The notes beneath the pieces are model-generated. The model did not search any database and had not been told where the DNA came from. It worked only from the letters and a program-made list of their open reading frames with translations. Shown here piece after piece: positions 54,936 to 64,000 of a DNA stretch of 64,000 nucleotides (the first letter of the stretch is position 1; the number at the start of each line of letters is the position of its first letter). The translations under genes and the position numbers were made by a program. This DNA is from Inquilinus limosus_F (GTDB lineage Bacteria; Pseudomonadota; Alphaproteobacteria; DSM-16000; Inquilinaceae): the NCBI RefSeq assembly GCF_051487185.1, contig NZ_JAHVDK010000002.1:1-64000 (forward strand), written 5' to 3'.

Positions 54936-54970
54936 GCTTCCTTCTCTCTCTCCTGGTGATACTTGGATGC

Positions 54971-55432
54971 TCAAAGTGGGTTTCCGTCGGGAATGCTTGG
55001 CACCGCATGGTCGCCGGGCAGACGCCGAATGGGACCGTACTTACCTTTCGCAGATGCAATGACGGTCTTCGCCCGGAATACGAGGGTCGCGAACAGCAGA
55101 ATTCCGGCAATGGACAGCGTGCCGCCGATGATGGCGAGCGTCTCTCCGACGGCGTGGCGGCCGAACGCAATGAAGACGAGGCCTGCCGTCATGCTGACGA
55201 CGCCGAAATGGGCCAGCACGAAATGGATCCATTGAACCCGGTGTGATCCGGCCTCGGGATGCAGCCTCAGGAAGAGGCCGTAGAGCGAGGCCGAAACCCA
55301 ACCCAGAAGGTTGAGATGGGCGTGCGCAGGCATCAGTGAAAAATCCTGGCGCGCCGCCATCGCCATGCCCATCGTCATGCCGATCGCCGCGTAGCCGACC
55401 GCAGCGCGGAGATGCAGGGAAGCTGGTACCAT
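54971..55432 (-). CDS. small membrane protein resembling a haem-copper oxidase subunit I fragment
   Basis: 153 residues with four membrane helices. The segment MPAHAHLNLLGWVSASLYGLFLRL (His-x-His near residues 36-38) is the signature of a small family often labelled cytochrome-c oxidase. It is far too short to be a catalytic subunit I. It lies 35 bases upstream of the cupin gene on the same strand and is divergent from the LysR gene. Function unknown. Confidence 0.75.
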   Translation of the reverse strand: MVPASLHLRAAVGYAAIGMTMGMAMAARQDFSLMPAHAHLNLLGWVSASLYGLFLRLHPEAGSHRVQWIHFVLAHFGVVSMTAGLVFIAFGRHAVGETLAIIGGTLSIAGILLFATLVFRAKTVIASAKGKYGPIRRLPGDHAVPSIPDGNPL

Positions 55433-55539
55433 TTTTCAACTCGGGTTGCTGGAAGTGCGGCTCAGCCGAAGGCCGGGTTCGGTGAGAGGAGTAGTGTCCG
55501 TTGCGACTACTGCGAACCGCCGAAGAATTTCTAGAAGCG

Positions 55540-55554
55540 ATCGAATATTTCGAT
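55540..55554. promoter_or_regulatory. LysR-type operator
   Basis: The palindrome ATCGAA-TAT-TTCGAT, containing T-N11-A, is 11 bases before the LysR ATG and inside the divergent region. It probably mediates autorepression by the LysR protein and control of the membrane protein/cupin pair. Confidence 0.5.
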
Positions 55555-55565
55555 GGGATGATGGG

Positions 55566-56474
55566 ATGAATGTCGAAGGATTGTCTCTCGACCAGATGCG
55601 TGCGGCTCTGGCGATCGCGGAAGAAGGCGGGTTCTCGGCGGCCGCGCGGCGGTTCAACCGCACGCAGTCGGCCGTCAGCTACGCCGTTGCCGAACTCGAG
55701 GCGCAGCTCGGCGTGAAGCTCTTCGACCGCTCAGGCTCGCGGGCGCAGCCGACGGCGGAGGCGAATCTGCTGCTCCGCGAGATCGCCCGCATTGTCGGAC
55801 AGACGGATTCCCTGAAACACAAGGCGCGTGCCATTTCGCACGGCACGGAAGCTCAGCTCAACCTGGTCGTCGACGCTCTGTATGACCGGGCCCAGTTGGG
55901 ACCGATCTTGTTGGAATTCCAGGCCGCCTTTCCCGGCACGGCGGTGAACATCCATACCGAGATCCTGTCGGGAGTGACGAAGCGGGTCGTTGAGACATGC
56001 CATGTGGGCATTCTCGCCAGCCTGCCGTCCGCTGGTCCGGGCATCATGAGCGCGACCCTTCCGCACATCCGCCTGGTGCCAGTGGCCCGGCGCGATCATG
56101 CGCTCGCCGCGCTTGCGGGGCAGTCGCTTGAATTCGCGCGCGGCGAGCATGTGCAGATCGTGGTGGCGGACCGATCGCAGGCGACGGCCGGCGACTACTT
56201 CGTGCTCGGCACCCGGCTCTGGACGGTCGGGGACATCGAAACCAAGCATATGCTGCTGCGCGCCGGCATCGGGTGGGGCTTTATGCCGGAGCACCTCGTG
56301 GCTCCCGAAATCGAGTCCGGCGATCTCGTTGTGCTGGCGCTCGAAGGATTGCCGGTTGAAGACCATCAGCCGGTGTTCGTGATCTGGAGCGAGGAGCGCA
56401 GTCTTGGTCCGTGCGGGCAGTGGTTCGTCGGGAAACTGCGAAGCCTACGCTCTTTTTCCGGGAGCACGAAATGA
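55566..56474 (+). CDS. LysR-family transcriptional regulator
   Basis: 302 residues from the ATG at 55566; the longer open frame upstream is not protein-like and would cover the operator. Helix-turn-helix at residues 8-66 (EEGGFSAAARRFNRTQSAVSYAV) and the effector domain behind it. Divergent from the membrane protein/cupin pair, which it probably controls. It lies within the segment flanked by the ynbE duplication. Confidence 0.9.
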   Translation: MNVEGLSLDQMRAALAIAEEGGFSAAARRFNRTQSAVSYAVAELEAQLGVKLFDRSGSRAQPTAEANLLLREIARIVGQTDSLKHKARAISHGTEAQLNLVVDALYDRAQLGPILLEFQAAFPGTAVNIHTEILSGVTKRVVETCHVGILASLPSAGPGIMSATLPHIRLVPVARRDHALAALAGQSLEFARGEHVQIVVADRSQATAGDYFVLGTRLWTVGDIETKHMLLRAGIGWGFMPEHLVAPEIESGDLVVLALEGLPVEDHQPVFVIWSEERSLGPCGQWFVGKLRSLRSFSGSTK

Positions 56475-56584
56475 GGGCGGCTTGTCGAGGTGTGCCCTTC
56501 CCAAGGCGAGTATCTTTGGGCCGTGGCTTACGAGACGAGCCAAGACGGCGCATGGTCCCCACCCCCAGGCCGGCGGGTCGTGGC

Positions 56585-56657
56585 GCCGGACAAGCCGTTC
56601 GTCCAGGTCGACCGCGAACTGGAGAAGGTGGTCGGCAGGAACCCGGCGGAGCCGTAG
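56585..56657 (+). pseudogene. duplicated 3' fragment of ynbE
   Basis: It reads PDKPF then VQVDRELEKVVGRNPAEP and a TAG stop. The last 56 bases differ from the ynbE end (up to 54389) at only two positions; about 45 bases of the gene middle are missing. It lacks any start or signal. It marks the right boundary of the 54.39-56.58 kb insert. Confidence 0.75.
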
Positions 56658-56682
56658 GAAGCTTCGGGATTCGCGACCCAGC

Positions 56683-57324
56683 TCAGACCCCGACCGGCAG
56701 CCGGAGCTTCCGATCCATAGCGGACGCCTGGTCCACTGCGCCATCTCGAGTCGGCATTGGAACGTCTTGGACAAGCTCGGTCGCGTCCAACTTCATATAC
56801 GCAACGGTTTCTCCCGAGGACGGATGACCCTGACGGTAGCGGTTGAGCATCGCTTCCCGTTCGTCGATGTGTTCCTTTTTGGCCCCGGTCCGCAACAGCG
56901 AGAACGACACTGCGACGCGGAACAGGTCTTTCGGGAGTTCCCCGTCTACTCGTTGGCGGATGTATCTTTCCGGATCGGGATGGGCGGCGGGGTCGTATCC
57001 CCTAAAGACCGCCAGGAGCCGGTCCCGCTGGGCTTGCGTTGTGTCACTCCTGACCAGGAGTGAATGAACGATCGTGAGGAGGAGCGGTTGCTCAATGGGG
57101 ATAATAATATTGAAGGGGCGGGCGGTTGAGTCATTTTCGATACTGCAGTAATATTCTTTCCTTCCATAGCAAAGAGATATCTGTTCAGAGCAATAAATCG
57201 CATCAATTTTCACAGATTTTTTATTGATCCTCGCGGAGCTGTGATACTCTTTTTCCTCTCCCGTCAGAAATTCGAATACAGAACTAGAAGAAATATCGAC
57301 TGTCAGGTGAAGGCGGGTTGTCAT
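56683..57324 (-). CDS. orphan hypothetical protein of lower GC
   Basis: 213 residues. The N-terminal half uses codons much richer in A/T than its neighbours (for example NKKSVKIDAIYCSEQISLCYG), and the C-terminal half less so. There is no signal peptide, membrane helix or motif I recognise. The middle part has an Arg-rich helical segment (TTQAQRDRLLAVFRGYDP). The upstream 200 bases are also AT-rich. It looks acquired. It may belong to the same insertion history as the ynbE fragment next to it. Confidence 0.55.
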   Translation of the reverse strand: MTTRLHLTVDISSSSVFEFLTGEEKEYHSSARINKKSVKIDAIYCSEQISLCYGRKEYYCSIENDSTARPFNIIIPIEQPLLLTIVHSLLVRSDTTQAQRDRLLAVFRGYDPAAHPDPERYIRQRVDGELPKDLFRVAVSFSLLRTGAKKEHIDEREAMLNRYRQGHPSSGETVAYMKLDATELVQDVPMPTRDGAVDQASAMDRKLRLPVGV

Positions 57325-57543
57325 CTTGGGCTCTATTGTACGTTCGTCAATATGGAAGCAAAAAATTTAGTCAAAATACAGTATCCATAGGAGCTAGATA
57401 GCCATACCACTTCCGAATGATGTGGACGAAGGGCTCGGCTTTCTCCGTACGCGAGAGGGCTCTCGGAGCCATGGGCACGCCCCGAGCAACCGCTCTCGGC
57501 CATACTTAGCAGGCCAATCCACCTCTTCAGACCGATCAGGGCA

Positions 57544-58347
57544 TCACCCCCAGGTCAGCGGATCGAGGCGGAGATAGAAGGCGAGCCGGCCCTCGTCCGG
57601 CGGGAGAGCGAGGATCTCGAACAGGCGGTCATGGGCCGCCTGCGCCTGCTCCGGCCCGGTCCAGGTCTCGCGGGCGTTGGCGAGGAGGAGGGCGAGGTCG
57701 ACATAGCGGTCGGCGGCGCCGAGCCGGCCGAGGTCGATCAGGCCGACGCAGCGCAGCGTCTCCGGGTCGATCATCAGGTTCGGCATGCAGGCGTCGCCGT
57801 GGCAGACGACGCGGTCGCCCTGCTCCTGCGCCAACCGCTGCGGCAGCTCCGCTCGCACGCGGTCGAGCAGGGCAGGGGGTGGGACCTCCCGGTCCTCCTC
57901 GGCCAGGAAGTCGGGATTGACCGCGTCGCGCGCGACCACGTCCTCGGCGCGGGCGACCATCGCCGCCAGGCCTCGGTCGAAGGGGCAGTCCGCGGCAGGC
58001 AGGGCGTGCAGGGCCTTGATCCGCTCGGCGATCGATGGCCAGGCCTGAACCAGCTCCGGCGCCGTCAGCTCGCTCGCCGGCACGCCGGGGACGGCGCTCA
58101 TGACCAGGCAGGCGGCGCCGTCCGACGCGACCCAGTCGAGCACTTTCGGCGATCCGAGGCCGAACCGGGCGAGCCAGTCGATGCGGCGTCGCTCCCCGTC
58201 CAGGAGAGCGGCGCCGTGCCCGGTGGAGATCTTGGCATAGGCGGCGCCGTCGCTGCGCCGGTAGACGCGGTCGCCGGATTCGCCATGGCGGACCGGAACC
58301 CATTCGCGCCCCGCGGGCAGGCGCGGCAGGAGGCCGTCGAGGTGCAT
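57544..58347 (-). CDS. aminoglycoside phosphotransferase, APH(3'')/StrA-like
   Basis: 267 residues, matching APH(3'') streptomycin kinases along the whole length. Shared segments include a start with VPVRHGESGDRVYRR, then AAADCPFDRGL, VVCHGDACMPNLMID (catalytic Asp), GLIDLGRLGAADRY and the identical C-terminus AFYLRLDPLTWG. It would inactivate streptomycin by ATP-dependent phosphorylation. There is no mobile element or integron beside it, so this is a chromosomal form. ATG at 58347 (or GTG 58350), overlapping the stop of the upstream gene. Confidence 0.88.
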   Translation of the reverse strand: MHLDGLLPRLPAGREWVPVRHGESGDRVYRRSDGAAYAKISTGHGAALLDGERRRIDWLARFGLGSPKVLDWVASDGAACLVMSAVPGVPASELTAPELVQAWPSIAERIKALHALPAADCPFDRGLAAMVARAEDVVARDAVNPDFLAEEDREVPPPALLDRVRAELPQRLAQEQGDRVVCHGDACMPNLMIDPETLRCVGLIDLGRLGAADRYVDLALLLANARETWTGPEQAQAAHDRLFEILALPPDEGRLAFYLRLDPLTWG

Positions 58348-59072
58348 CACGGGAAGGCACAGATCTCGCTGGTGACGCGGACGAAGCTGCGCTCGCCCTC
58401 GACCAGGCTGAAGCGGTACTCCTTGTCGCCCATCACGATGGTCTGGAACATCGGCAGGATGCCGGTGGCGGTGGCCTGCTTGCCGTCGATGCCGCGGAGA
58501 TTCACGGTCACGGACTTGCCCGGGTCGAACCAGGCCTGCGCCTTGCCGTTCTCATCCACCGCGCTCTCGCCGCGGCCGGTCACCGCGATGGTGTTGTTGG
58601 CGAAGGCGACCGAGCTGTTGGCGCCCACAGCGTTCTGGGTTGGCAGGATGAAGCGCTTGCTCTCGCCCGGCTTGCAGTCGCGCGGCGCCGAGGCCTGGTC
58701 GATGTAGAAGGCCAGGCGCTGCGGGTCGAGCCCGCTCTGCAGCCGCTGCGCCACCTTGTCGGCCAGCTCGCGATAGATCCCGGTCGGCACCTCACGCTCG
58801 AATCGCGCCATCAGCTCGCGATACTGGATCTGCGCCGTCTGCGCTGCCGCCTGCAGTTGCACCCGCTCCTGCTCCAGCCGGCTCTTGTCCTGGGTCAGCC
58901 CGGCGACCTGGGACTGCAGGGTCGTGATCTGCCCCCGGTTCCGCTCGACCCCGATCTGATAGGCGAAGGCCGCCACCACCACCAGCACCGTGATCGAGAA
59001 GAAGACGCGGATGATCGCGCCCCAGACGCGCCGCCGGTAGCGGCGCTCCGGATCGTAAAGACCGAGACCCAT
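58347..59072 (-). CDS. membrane-anchored coiled-coil protein, function unknown
   Basis: 241 residues. A short cytosolic N-terminus, one membrane helix (residues about 18-40, AIIRVFFSITVLVVVAAFAYQIG), a coiled coil (about 45-90, SQVAGLTQDKSRLEQERVQLQ) and a C-terminal beta-rich domain with two cysteines (CKPGESKRF and the terminal CAFP). Similar proteins are widespread in Rhodospirillales without a known role. Its stop overlaps the streptomycin-kinase start, so the kinase depends on this gene's transcript. Confidence 0.75.
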   Translation of the reverse strand: MGLGLYDPERRYRRRVWGAIIRVFFSITVLVVVAAFAYQIGVERNRGQITTLQSQVAGLTQDKSRLEQERVQLQAAAQTAQIQYRELMARFEREVPTGIYRELADKVAQRLQSGLDPQRLAFYIDQASAPRDCKPGESKRFILPTQNAVGANSSVAFANNTIAVTGRGESAVDENGKAQAWFDPGKSVTVNLRGIDGKQATATGILPMFQTIVMGDKEYRFSLVEGERSFVRVTSEICAFP

Positions 59073-59235
59073 GCAACCCCATCCTGACGCTTTGCCGGCG
59101 GTCCTGGCCGCCGTAGCATGGCGGGTAGTTACGACAGCGGCGCCCCGGCCGCCAAGCCCGTCGCAGCGGGCGCGGCGATTCGGACGGTTTTCCGGCTGTC
59201 GGTGAGAAAGAATTCTGTTCTGGAGGAACGCAGCC

Positions 59236-60729
<1,494 letters not shown>

Positions 60730-60758
60730 CCCTTCGGTCCGACCGGACCAAAAGCGGC

Positions 60759-60781
60759 GAGGCGGGCCCTAGGCCCGCCTC
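60759..60781 (+). terminator. hairpin terminator between mmsA and azoR
   Basis: A 10-bp perfect stem GAGGCGGGCC/GGCCCGCCTC (60759-60768 with 60772-60781), loop CTA, between the convergent genes. Works for either direction; followed by GTTGCGTTT. Confidence 0.65.
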
Positions 60782-60807
60782 GTTGCGTTTCAGGCAGGTG
60801 AGGACGG

Positions 60808-61431
60808 TTAGGCGGCCTCGGCCATGCCCGGCGAGGCCTTGGCCTGCTGATGCGCCTCGGCCAGGGCACGGTCGCGGTGCTCCGGCCCGTAGCCCACGCC
60901 CTCGGCCCGAACGAAGTCGATGTCGGTGACGCCGATGAAGCCAAGCACGGTGCGCAGATAGGCCTCCTGGTGGTCCATCGCTTCCAGCCCCGCGGTGTAG
61001 ATGCCGCCACGCGATGAGGCGATGATCACCTTGCGGCCGCCGGCCAGGCCGATCGGGCCTGTCTCGCCGTAGCGGAAGGTGCGGCCGGCCTGCAGCAGCC
61101 GGTCGAGCCAGGCCTTGAGCTGGGTCGGGACGGTGAAGTTGTACATCGGCGCGCCGATCACGACGACATCGGCCGACAGGAACTCTTCGACGATCGCGTC
61201 GATCAGCGCCCGCTCTTCGGCCTGGGCCGGCGTCAGCTCGGCGTCCTTGCCGAACTTGATCACCGCCAGGCGCTCGGCCGAGAGATGCGCCGGCGCGTCG
61301 GCGGCGAGATCGCGATACACCAACTCGGCCTGCGGATACTGCGCCCGCCACGCATCTACGGTGGCGCGGGTGAGCTGGCGCGACACCGAGGCGTCGCCAA
61401 GCGGGCTGGAATCGATCTGCAGGATCTTCAC
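60808..61431 (-). CDS. azoR: FMN-dependent NADH-azoreductase AzoR
   Basis: 207 residues, a flavodoxin-like fold with the AzoR N-terminus KILQIDSSPLGDASVSRQLT, FMN-binding APMYNFTVPTQLKAW, and SSRGGIY. It reduces azo dyes and quinones with NADH, as part of quinone stress defence. It is divergent from the LysR gene (128 bases between starts), which probably activates it. Confidence 0.93.
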   Translation of the reverse strand: MKILQIDSSPLGDASVSRQLTRATVDAWRAQYPQAELVYRDLAADAPAHLSAERLAVIKFGKDAELTPAQAEERALIDAIVEEFLSADVVVIGAPMYNFTVPTQLKAWLDRLLQAGRTFRYGETGPIGLAGGRKVIIASSRGGIYTAGLEAMDHQEAYLRTVLGFIGVTDIDFVRAEGVGYGPEHRDRALAEAHQQAKASPGMAEAA

Positions 61432-61559
61432 GGGTCTGCCCTTCCGTCTGTGGCGGGTTCATTTCGCCATTGCATTTACGGATGGGGCCAATCGACCTGT
61501 AGTGTGGAAATCTGCGATGGATCGTTCTACTGTCGGCAACAATCCGTCCGAGGATGACC

Positions 61560-62585
61560 ATGCTCGACCTGAACGACCTCCGCCTGTTCGCCAAGGTGGC
61601 GCAACTCGGCGGCTTCACCGCGGCCGGCCGGGCGCTCGGCCTGCCCAAGTCGCGGCTCAGCCGCCGCGTCGCGGCGCTGGAGGAACGGCTGGGCGTCCGG
61701 CTGCTGCAGCGCTCGACCCGCCGGCTGTCGCTGACCGATGTCGGCGAACGCTTCCTGCGCCATTGCGAGACCATCCTGGCCGAGGCCGAGGCGGCGGAAC
61801 AGGCGGTGGCGCAGGTGCGGTCGGAGCCGAGCGGGCTGATCCGCATCACCTGCCCACCGATCCTGGCGCAGACCATGATCGCGCCGCTGCTCAATGATTT
61901 CCTGGCCGTCCATCCGGCGGTGCGCATCTCGATGGAGCTGACCGGCCGCCGCGTCGATGTGATCGAGGAGCGGGTGGACCTGGCGTTGCGGGTGCGGCTG
62001 CCGCCAACAGAACCGTCCGACGTGGTGGTCCGGGTGCTGGCCCAGACCCGTGGCGTGGTGGTCGCGGCGCCGGCGCTGCTCGACCGACTCGGTCGGCCGG
62101 CCGAGCCGGCGGATCTCGCCAGGCTCGGCATGCTCGACCTGCATCGCGCCGACGGTCGGCATGTCTGGACAATGGTCAACGGCTCGGGGGCGGCTCAATC
62201 GGTGCCGCTGGTGCCGCGGCTGGCGACCGATGACATGTTCCTGCTGCGCCAAGCCGCGATCGCGGGGCTCGGAGTGGCATTGTTGCCGGACTATATGTGC
62301 CGGCCGGCGCTCGAGGCCGGCCTGCTGGAGCACATCCTGCCCGACTGGCGCCTGCAGGAGGCGGAGGTCCAGGCGGTGTTCGCCTCGCGCCGCGGCTTGG
62401 TGCCGGCGGTACGGGCCCTGATCGACCATGTCGTTCGCTGGGTGCCGCGCATGGTGACGCTGTGCGAGGCCGAACGGCCGCCGGGGAGCCGCCTGCCGCC
62501 CTTCATCGACTCCGGCGCCAATGCCGCCCAGCTCGGCCTCGACATGCTGTTGGCGACGCAGCCGGCCGGCCGTGCTGTGACGTAA
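61560..62585 (+). CDS. LysR-family transcriptional regulator
   Basis: 341 residues (ATG at 61560, GAGG upstream; 61554 is an alternative). Helix-turn-helix at residues 5-65 (KVAQLGGFTAAGRALGLPKSRLSRR) and the effector domain. The C-terminal tail of about 40 residues is longer than usual. Divergent from azoR, so probably a quinone- or electrophile-responsive regulator of it. Its end is 22 bases from the convergent lptD end. Confidence 0.9.
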   Translation: MLDLNDLRLFAKVAQLGGFTAAGRALGLPKSRLSRRVAALEERLGVRLLQRSTRRLSLTDVGERFLRHCETILAEAEAAEQAVAQVRSEPSGLIRITCPPILAQTMIAPLLNDFLAVHPAVRISMELTGRRVDVIEERVDLALRVRLPPTEPSDVVVRVLAQTRGVVVAAPALLDRLGRPAEPADLARLGMLDLHRADGRHVWTMVNGSGAAQSVPLVPRLATDDMFLLRQAAIAGLGVALLPDYMCRPALEAGLLEHILPDWRLQEAEVQAVFASRRGLVPAVRALIDHVVRWVPRMVTLCEAERPPGSRLPPFIDSGANAAQLGLDMLLATQPAGRAVT

Positions 62586-62607
62586 CTGGAGGGGGGGCGG
62601 GCGCCGG

Positions 62608-64000
62608 TCAGGTGCCCGGGGTGCGGTCCTGCTCGCTGCTGAACTTCAGCGGCACCTCGCCGAGATTCTTCAGGCTCAGCGTCAGGAAGAAGGAATAGCC
62701 TTCCTTCTGGTCCTCGGCGGTCGTGAACTGGCGCTGCGCGGTGACGCCGAAGATGAAGCATTCGTCGGCATATTGCGCGCCGACGCTGTAGCGGTACGGC
62801 CGCATGCCCTCGATGTCGTAGGTCATGCCCGTGGACAGCGTCCAGTAATCCGAGATCTTGGCGCTGGCGCCCGCGCCGACCTGCTGCTGGTCGAAGGTGT
62901 TGCCGTCATTGTCCTCGCCCTTATCGTCGAGCAGGCTGTAGTTGACGTTGAGGTTCAGCCAGTCCGCGGGGTTGGTGCTGGCCTGGACGTATTGCCGGCG
63001 GCTGTAGAAGTTGTCCTTGTCCAGCCGGAAGCGCCAGTCGAGGTTCAGATACGGCCCGGGATGCAGGGTGACGCGGCCGACATAATCCGACAGCTTCTCG
63101 CGGAGGCCGGAGGCTTCCGAGAAGTCGTCATCCTCCTGGAAACGGTAGCTCTGGCCGAAGAAGGCGGTGGCGGAGGAGCCGTCCGACCCGTACAGGCCGT
63201 AGCGGAGGCCGTAGGAGACGTGCTGGCCGGTCTCGACCCGGTCCAGGCCCGGGAAGCGGTTCTCGTTGAACAGGTTGATCTCGTCGAACTCGATGTCGGC
63301 GCTGTCGTTGTTCGGGATGTCCTTGTTGCTGCTGTCGATCGCGGTCGATGCGCTGAAACTGACGACCGGCTCGATCATCTGCTGATACGAGCCGAGCTGC
63401 CCGACGAAGGGATAGCGCGCGGTCACGTTGACCGCCGGATACAGCCGGCCGCCGACGACATTGTCGCGGAGCAGGACCTCGCCGTTCTCCTCCCCGTCCG
63501 GCACGTCGCTGGACTGGTACAGGTCGCCGCGCATATAGGCGCGGGCCGACAGCACGATGCCGGAATCGGTGTAGACTTCGCGCTGCCAGCCGATCTGGCT
63601 GGACAGGCGGCGGGTGTCGATGCCGCGGTCCGGGTCGTCGGTGGTCGGGTCGTAGTCGCGCAGCAGGTTGATGGCGCTGGCGTTGACGAACCACTGGCCG
63701 CCGAAGACGGCGGTGTTCGGCTCGCTGACGTAGCTGGCCTGCGCCCAGGGCAGGATGGTGGGCGAGAAGCCGCGGCTGCCGATGCCGGTGCCGGGCACGC
63801 GCAGGTCCTGCCAGTCCAGCGCCTCGACCGAGATGTAGTTCAGCCCATAGAAGCCTTCGGCGTAGACCCGGCTCCGCAGCACGTCGGCGCTGGAGATGTT
63901 GAAGTCGTCGAGATAGGTCCGGTCCGAGGTGCGGTTGATATCGGCCCCGAACCGCCAGTTCTGGTCGAAGTCGTATCGGGCGGAGCCGAAGAAGTGCCAG
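62608..64000 (-). CDS. lptD: LPS-assembly protein LptD, C-terminal part
   Basis: The frame is open from the window edge, so the N-terminus is missing; 464 residues are present. It is the C-terminal beta-barrel region of LptD with many aromatic-flanked strands (GFYGLNYISVEALDW, then EDDDFSEASGLREKLSDYVGRV), and the family's mid-barrel block DRGIDTRRLSSQIGWQREVY. LptD with LptE inserts lipopolysaccharide in the outer membrane. The last residues are hydrophilic (LKFSSEQDRTPGT), without the terminal Phe of many barrels. Confidence 0.88.
   Translation of the reverse strand, partial: WHFFGSARYDFDQNWRFGADINRTSDRTYLDDFNISSADVLRSRVYAEGFYGLNYISVEALDWQDLRVPGTGIGSRGFSPTILPWAQASYVSEPNTAVFGGQWFVNASAINLLRDYDPTTDDPDRGIDTRRLSSQIGWQREVYTDSGIVLSARAYMRGDLYQSSDVPDGEENGEVLLRDNVVGGRLYPAVNVTARYPFVGQLGSYQQMIEPVVSFSASTAIDSSNKDIPNNDSADIEFDEINLFNENRFPGLDRVETGQHVSYGLRYGLYGSDGSSATAFFGQSYRFQEDDDFSEASGLREKLSDYVGRVTLHPGPYLNLDWRFRLDKDNFYSRRQYVQASTNPADWLNLNVNYSLLDDKGEDNDGNTFDQQQVGAGASAKISDYWTLSTGMTYDIEGMRPYRYSVGAQYADECFIFGVTAQRQFTTAEDQKEGYSFFLTLSLKNLGEVPLKFSSEQDRTPGT

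Noticed and set aside
57352..57500. Possible transposase remnant (minus strand reads RTEKAEPFVHIIRKWYGYL)
   Set aside because: Only about 30 residues, no start, no inverted repeats and no convincing match to a transposase family I know.

Overview
The window is a very GC-rich chromosomal segment of an alphaproteobacterium. The strong GC bias, the many LysR-type regulators, a histidine-utilisation (hut) operon, TrmFO, KatG, LptD, YdbH/YnbE, and the pairing of a Mth938-like protein with a phytoene-synthase-like protein next to YajC all point to Rhodospirillales. A large soil-type genome of the Inquilinus/Azospirillum kind is my guess, not something proved here. I saw no rRNA, tRNA, CRISPR array, intact insertion sequence or prophage.

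Layout. 1-5.3 kb: end of an NlpD/EnvC-like LytM protein, then a LysR regulator divergent from an M20 amidohydrolase/AbgT transporter pair, then a DUF815 ATPase. 5.3-8.9 kb: YajC without SecD/SecF, a Mth938-like protein, a cupin, an FAD monooxygenase and a squalene/phytoene-synthase-like protein. 9-16.4 kb: IclR regulator, fused HyuA-HyuB hydantoinase/oxoprolinase, OPT transporter and a LysR regulator. 16.4-22 kb: aldo/keto reductase, a small truncated-looking gene, a SorAB-like sulfite dehydrogenase whose Tat signal is out of frame, and KatG behind an iron-box-like palindrome. 22-27 kb: MipA/OmpV protein with a two-component system, then TrmFO. 26.8-36.7 kb: a secreted cysteine-repeat protein, a cyclase-family hydrolase and the hut operon (hutU, PPOX flavoprotein, hutH, hutG, streptomycin-kinase-like gene) with divergent hutC, then a cupin and an MBL hydrolase.

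38.2-41.7 kb is the most interesting part. It is a compositionally distinct, lower-GC three-gene island: a Mrr-like nuclease with a C-terminal docking domain, a small middle component, and a Rad50-like ATPase with a CxxC hook. This matches the predicted ABC-three-component (ABC-3C) conflict systems. It is followed by a 56-codon truncated duplicate of the pdxR 5' end, a three-gene envelope-stress cassette (ElaB/YqjD-like, YqjE-like, DUF3618), intact pdxR, and pdxY bracketed by two copies of a dispersed repeat.

46.7-64 kb: a CPA1 antiporter fused to a cyclic-nucleotide-binding domain, an MFS transporter behind a strong AT-rich palindrome, YdbH-YnbE, and an inserted cupin/membrane protein/LysR segment flanked by a duplicated ynbE 3' end. 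Then come an AT-rich orphan gene, an APH(3'')-like kinase with a coiled-coil membrane protein, MmsA, AzoR with a divergent LysR, and the C-terminal part of LptD running off the window.

Regulatory logic is mostly local. LysR, IclR, HutC and PdxR genes each sit beside their likely targets, and several have clear palindromes in the intervening DNA. Two duplication footprints (pdxR 5' end and ynbE 3' end) and two dispersed palindromic repeat families mark places where accessory DNA entered the conserved backbone.
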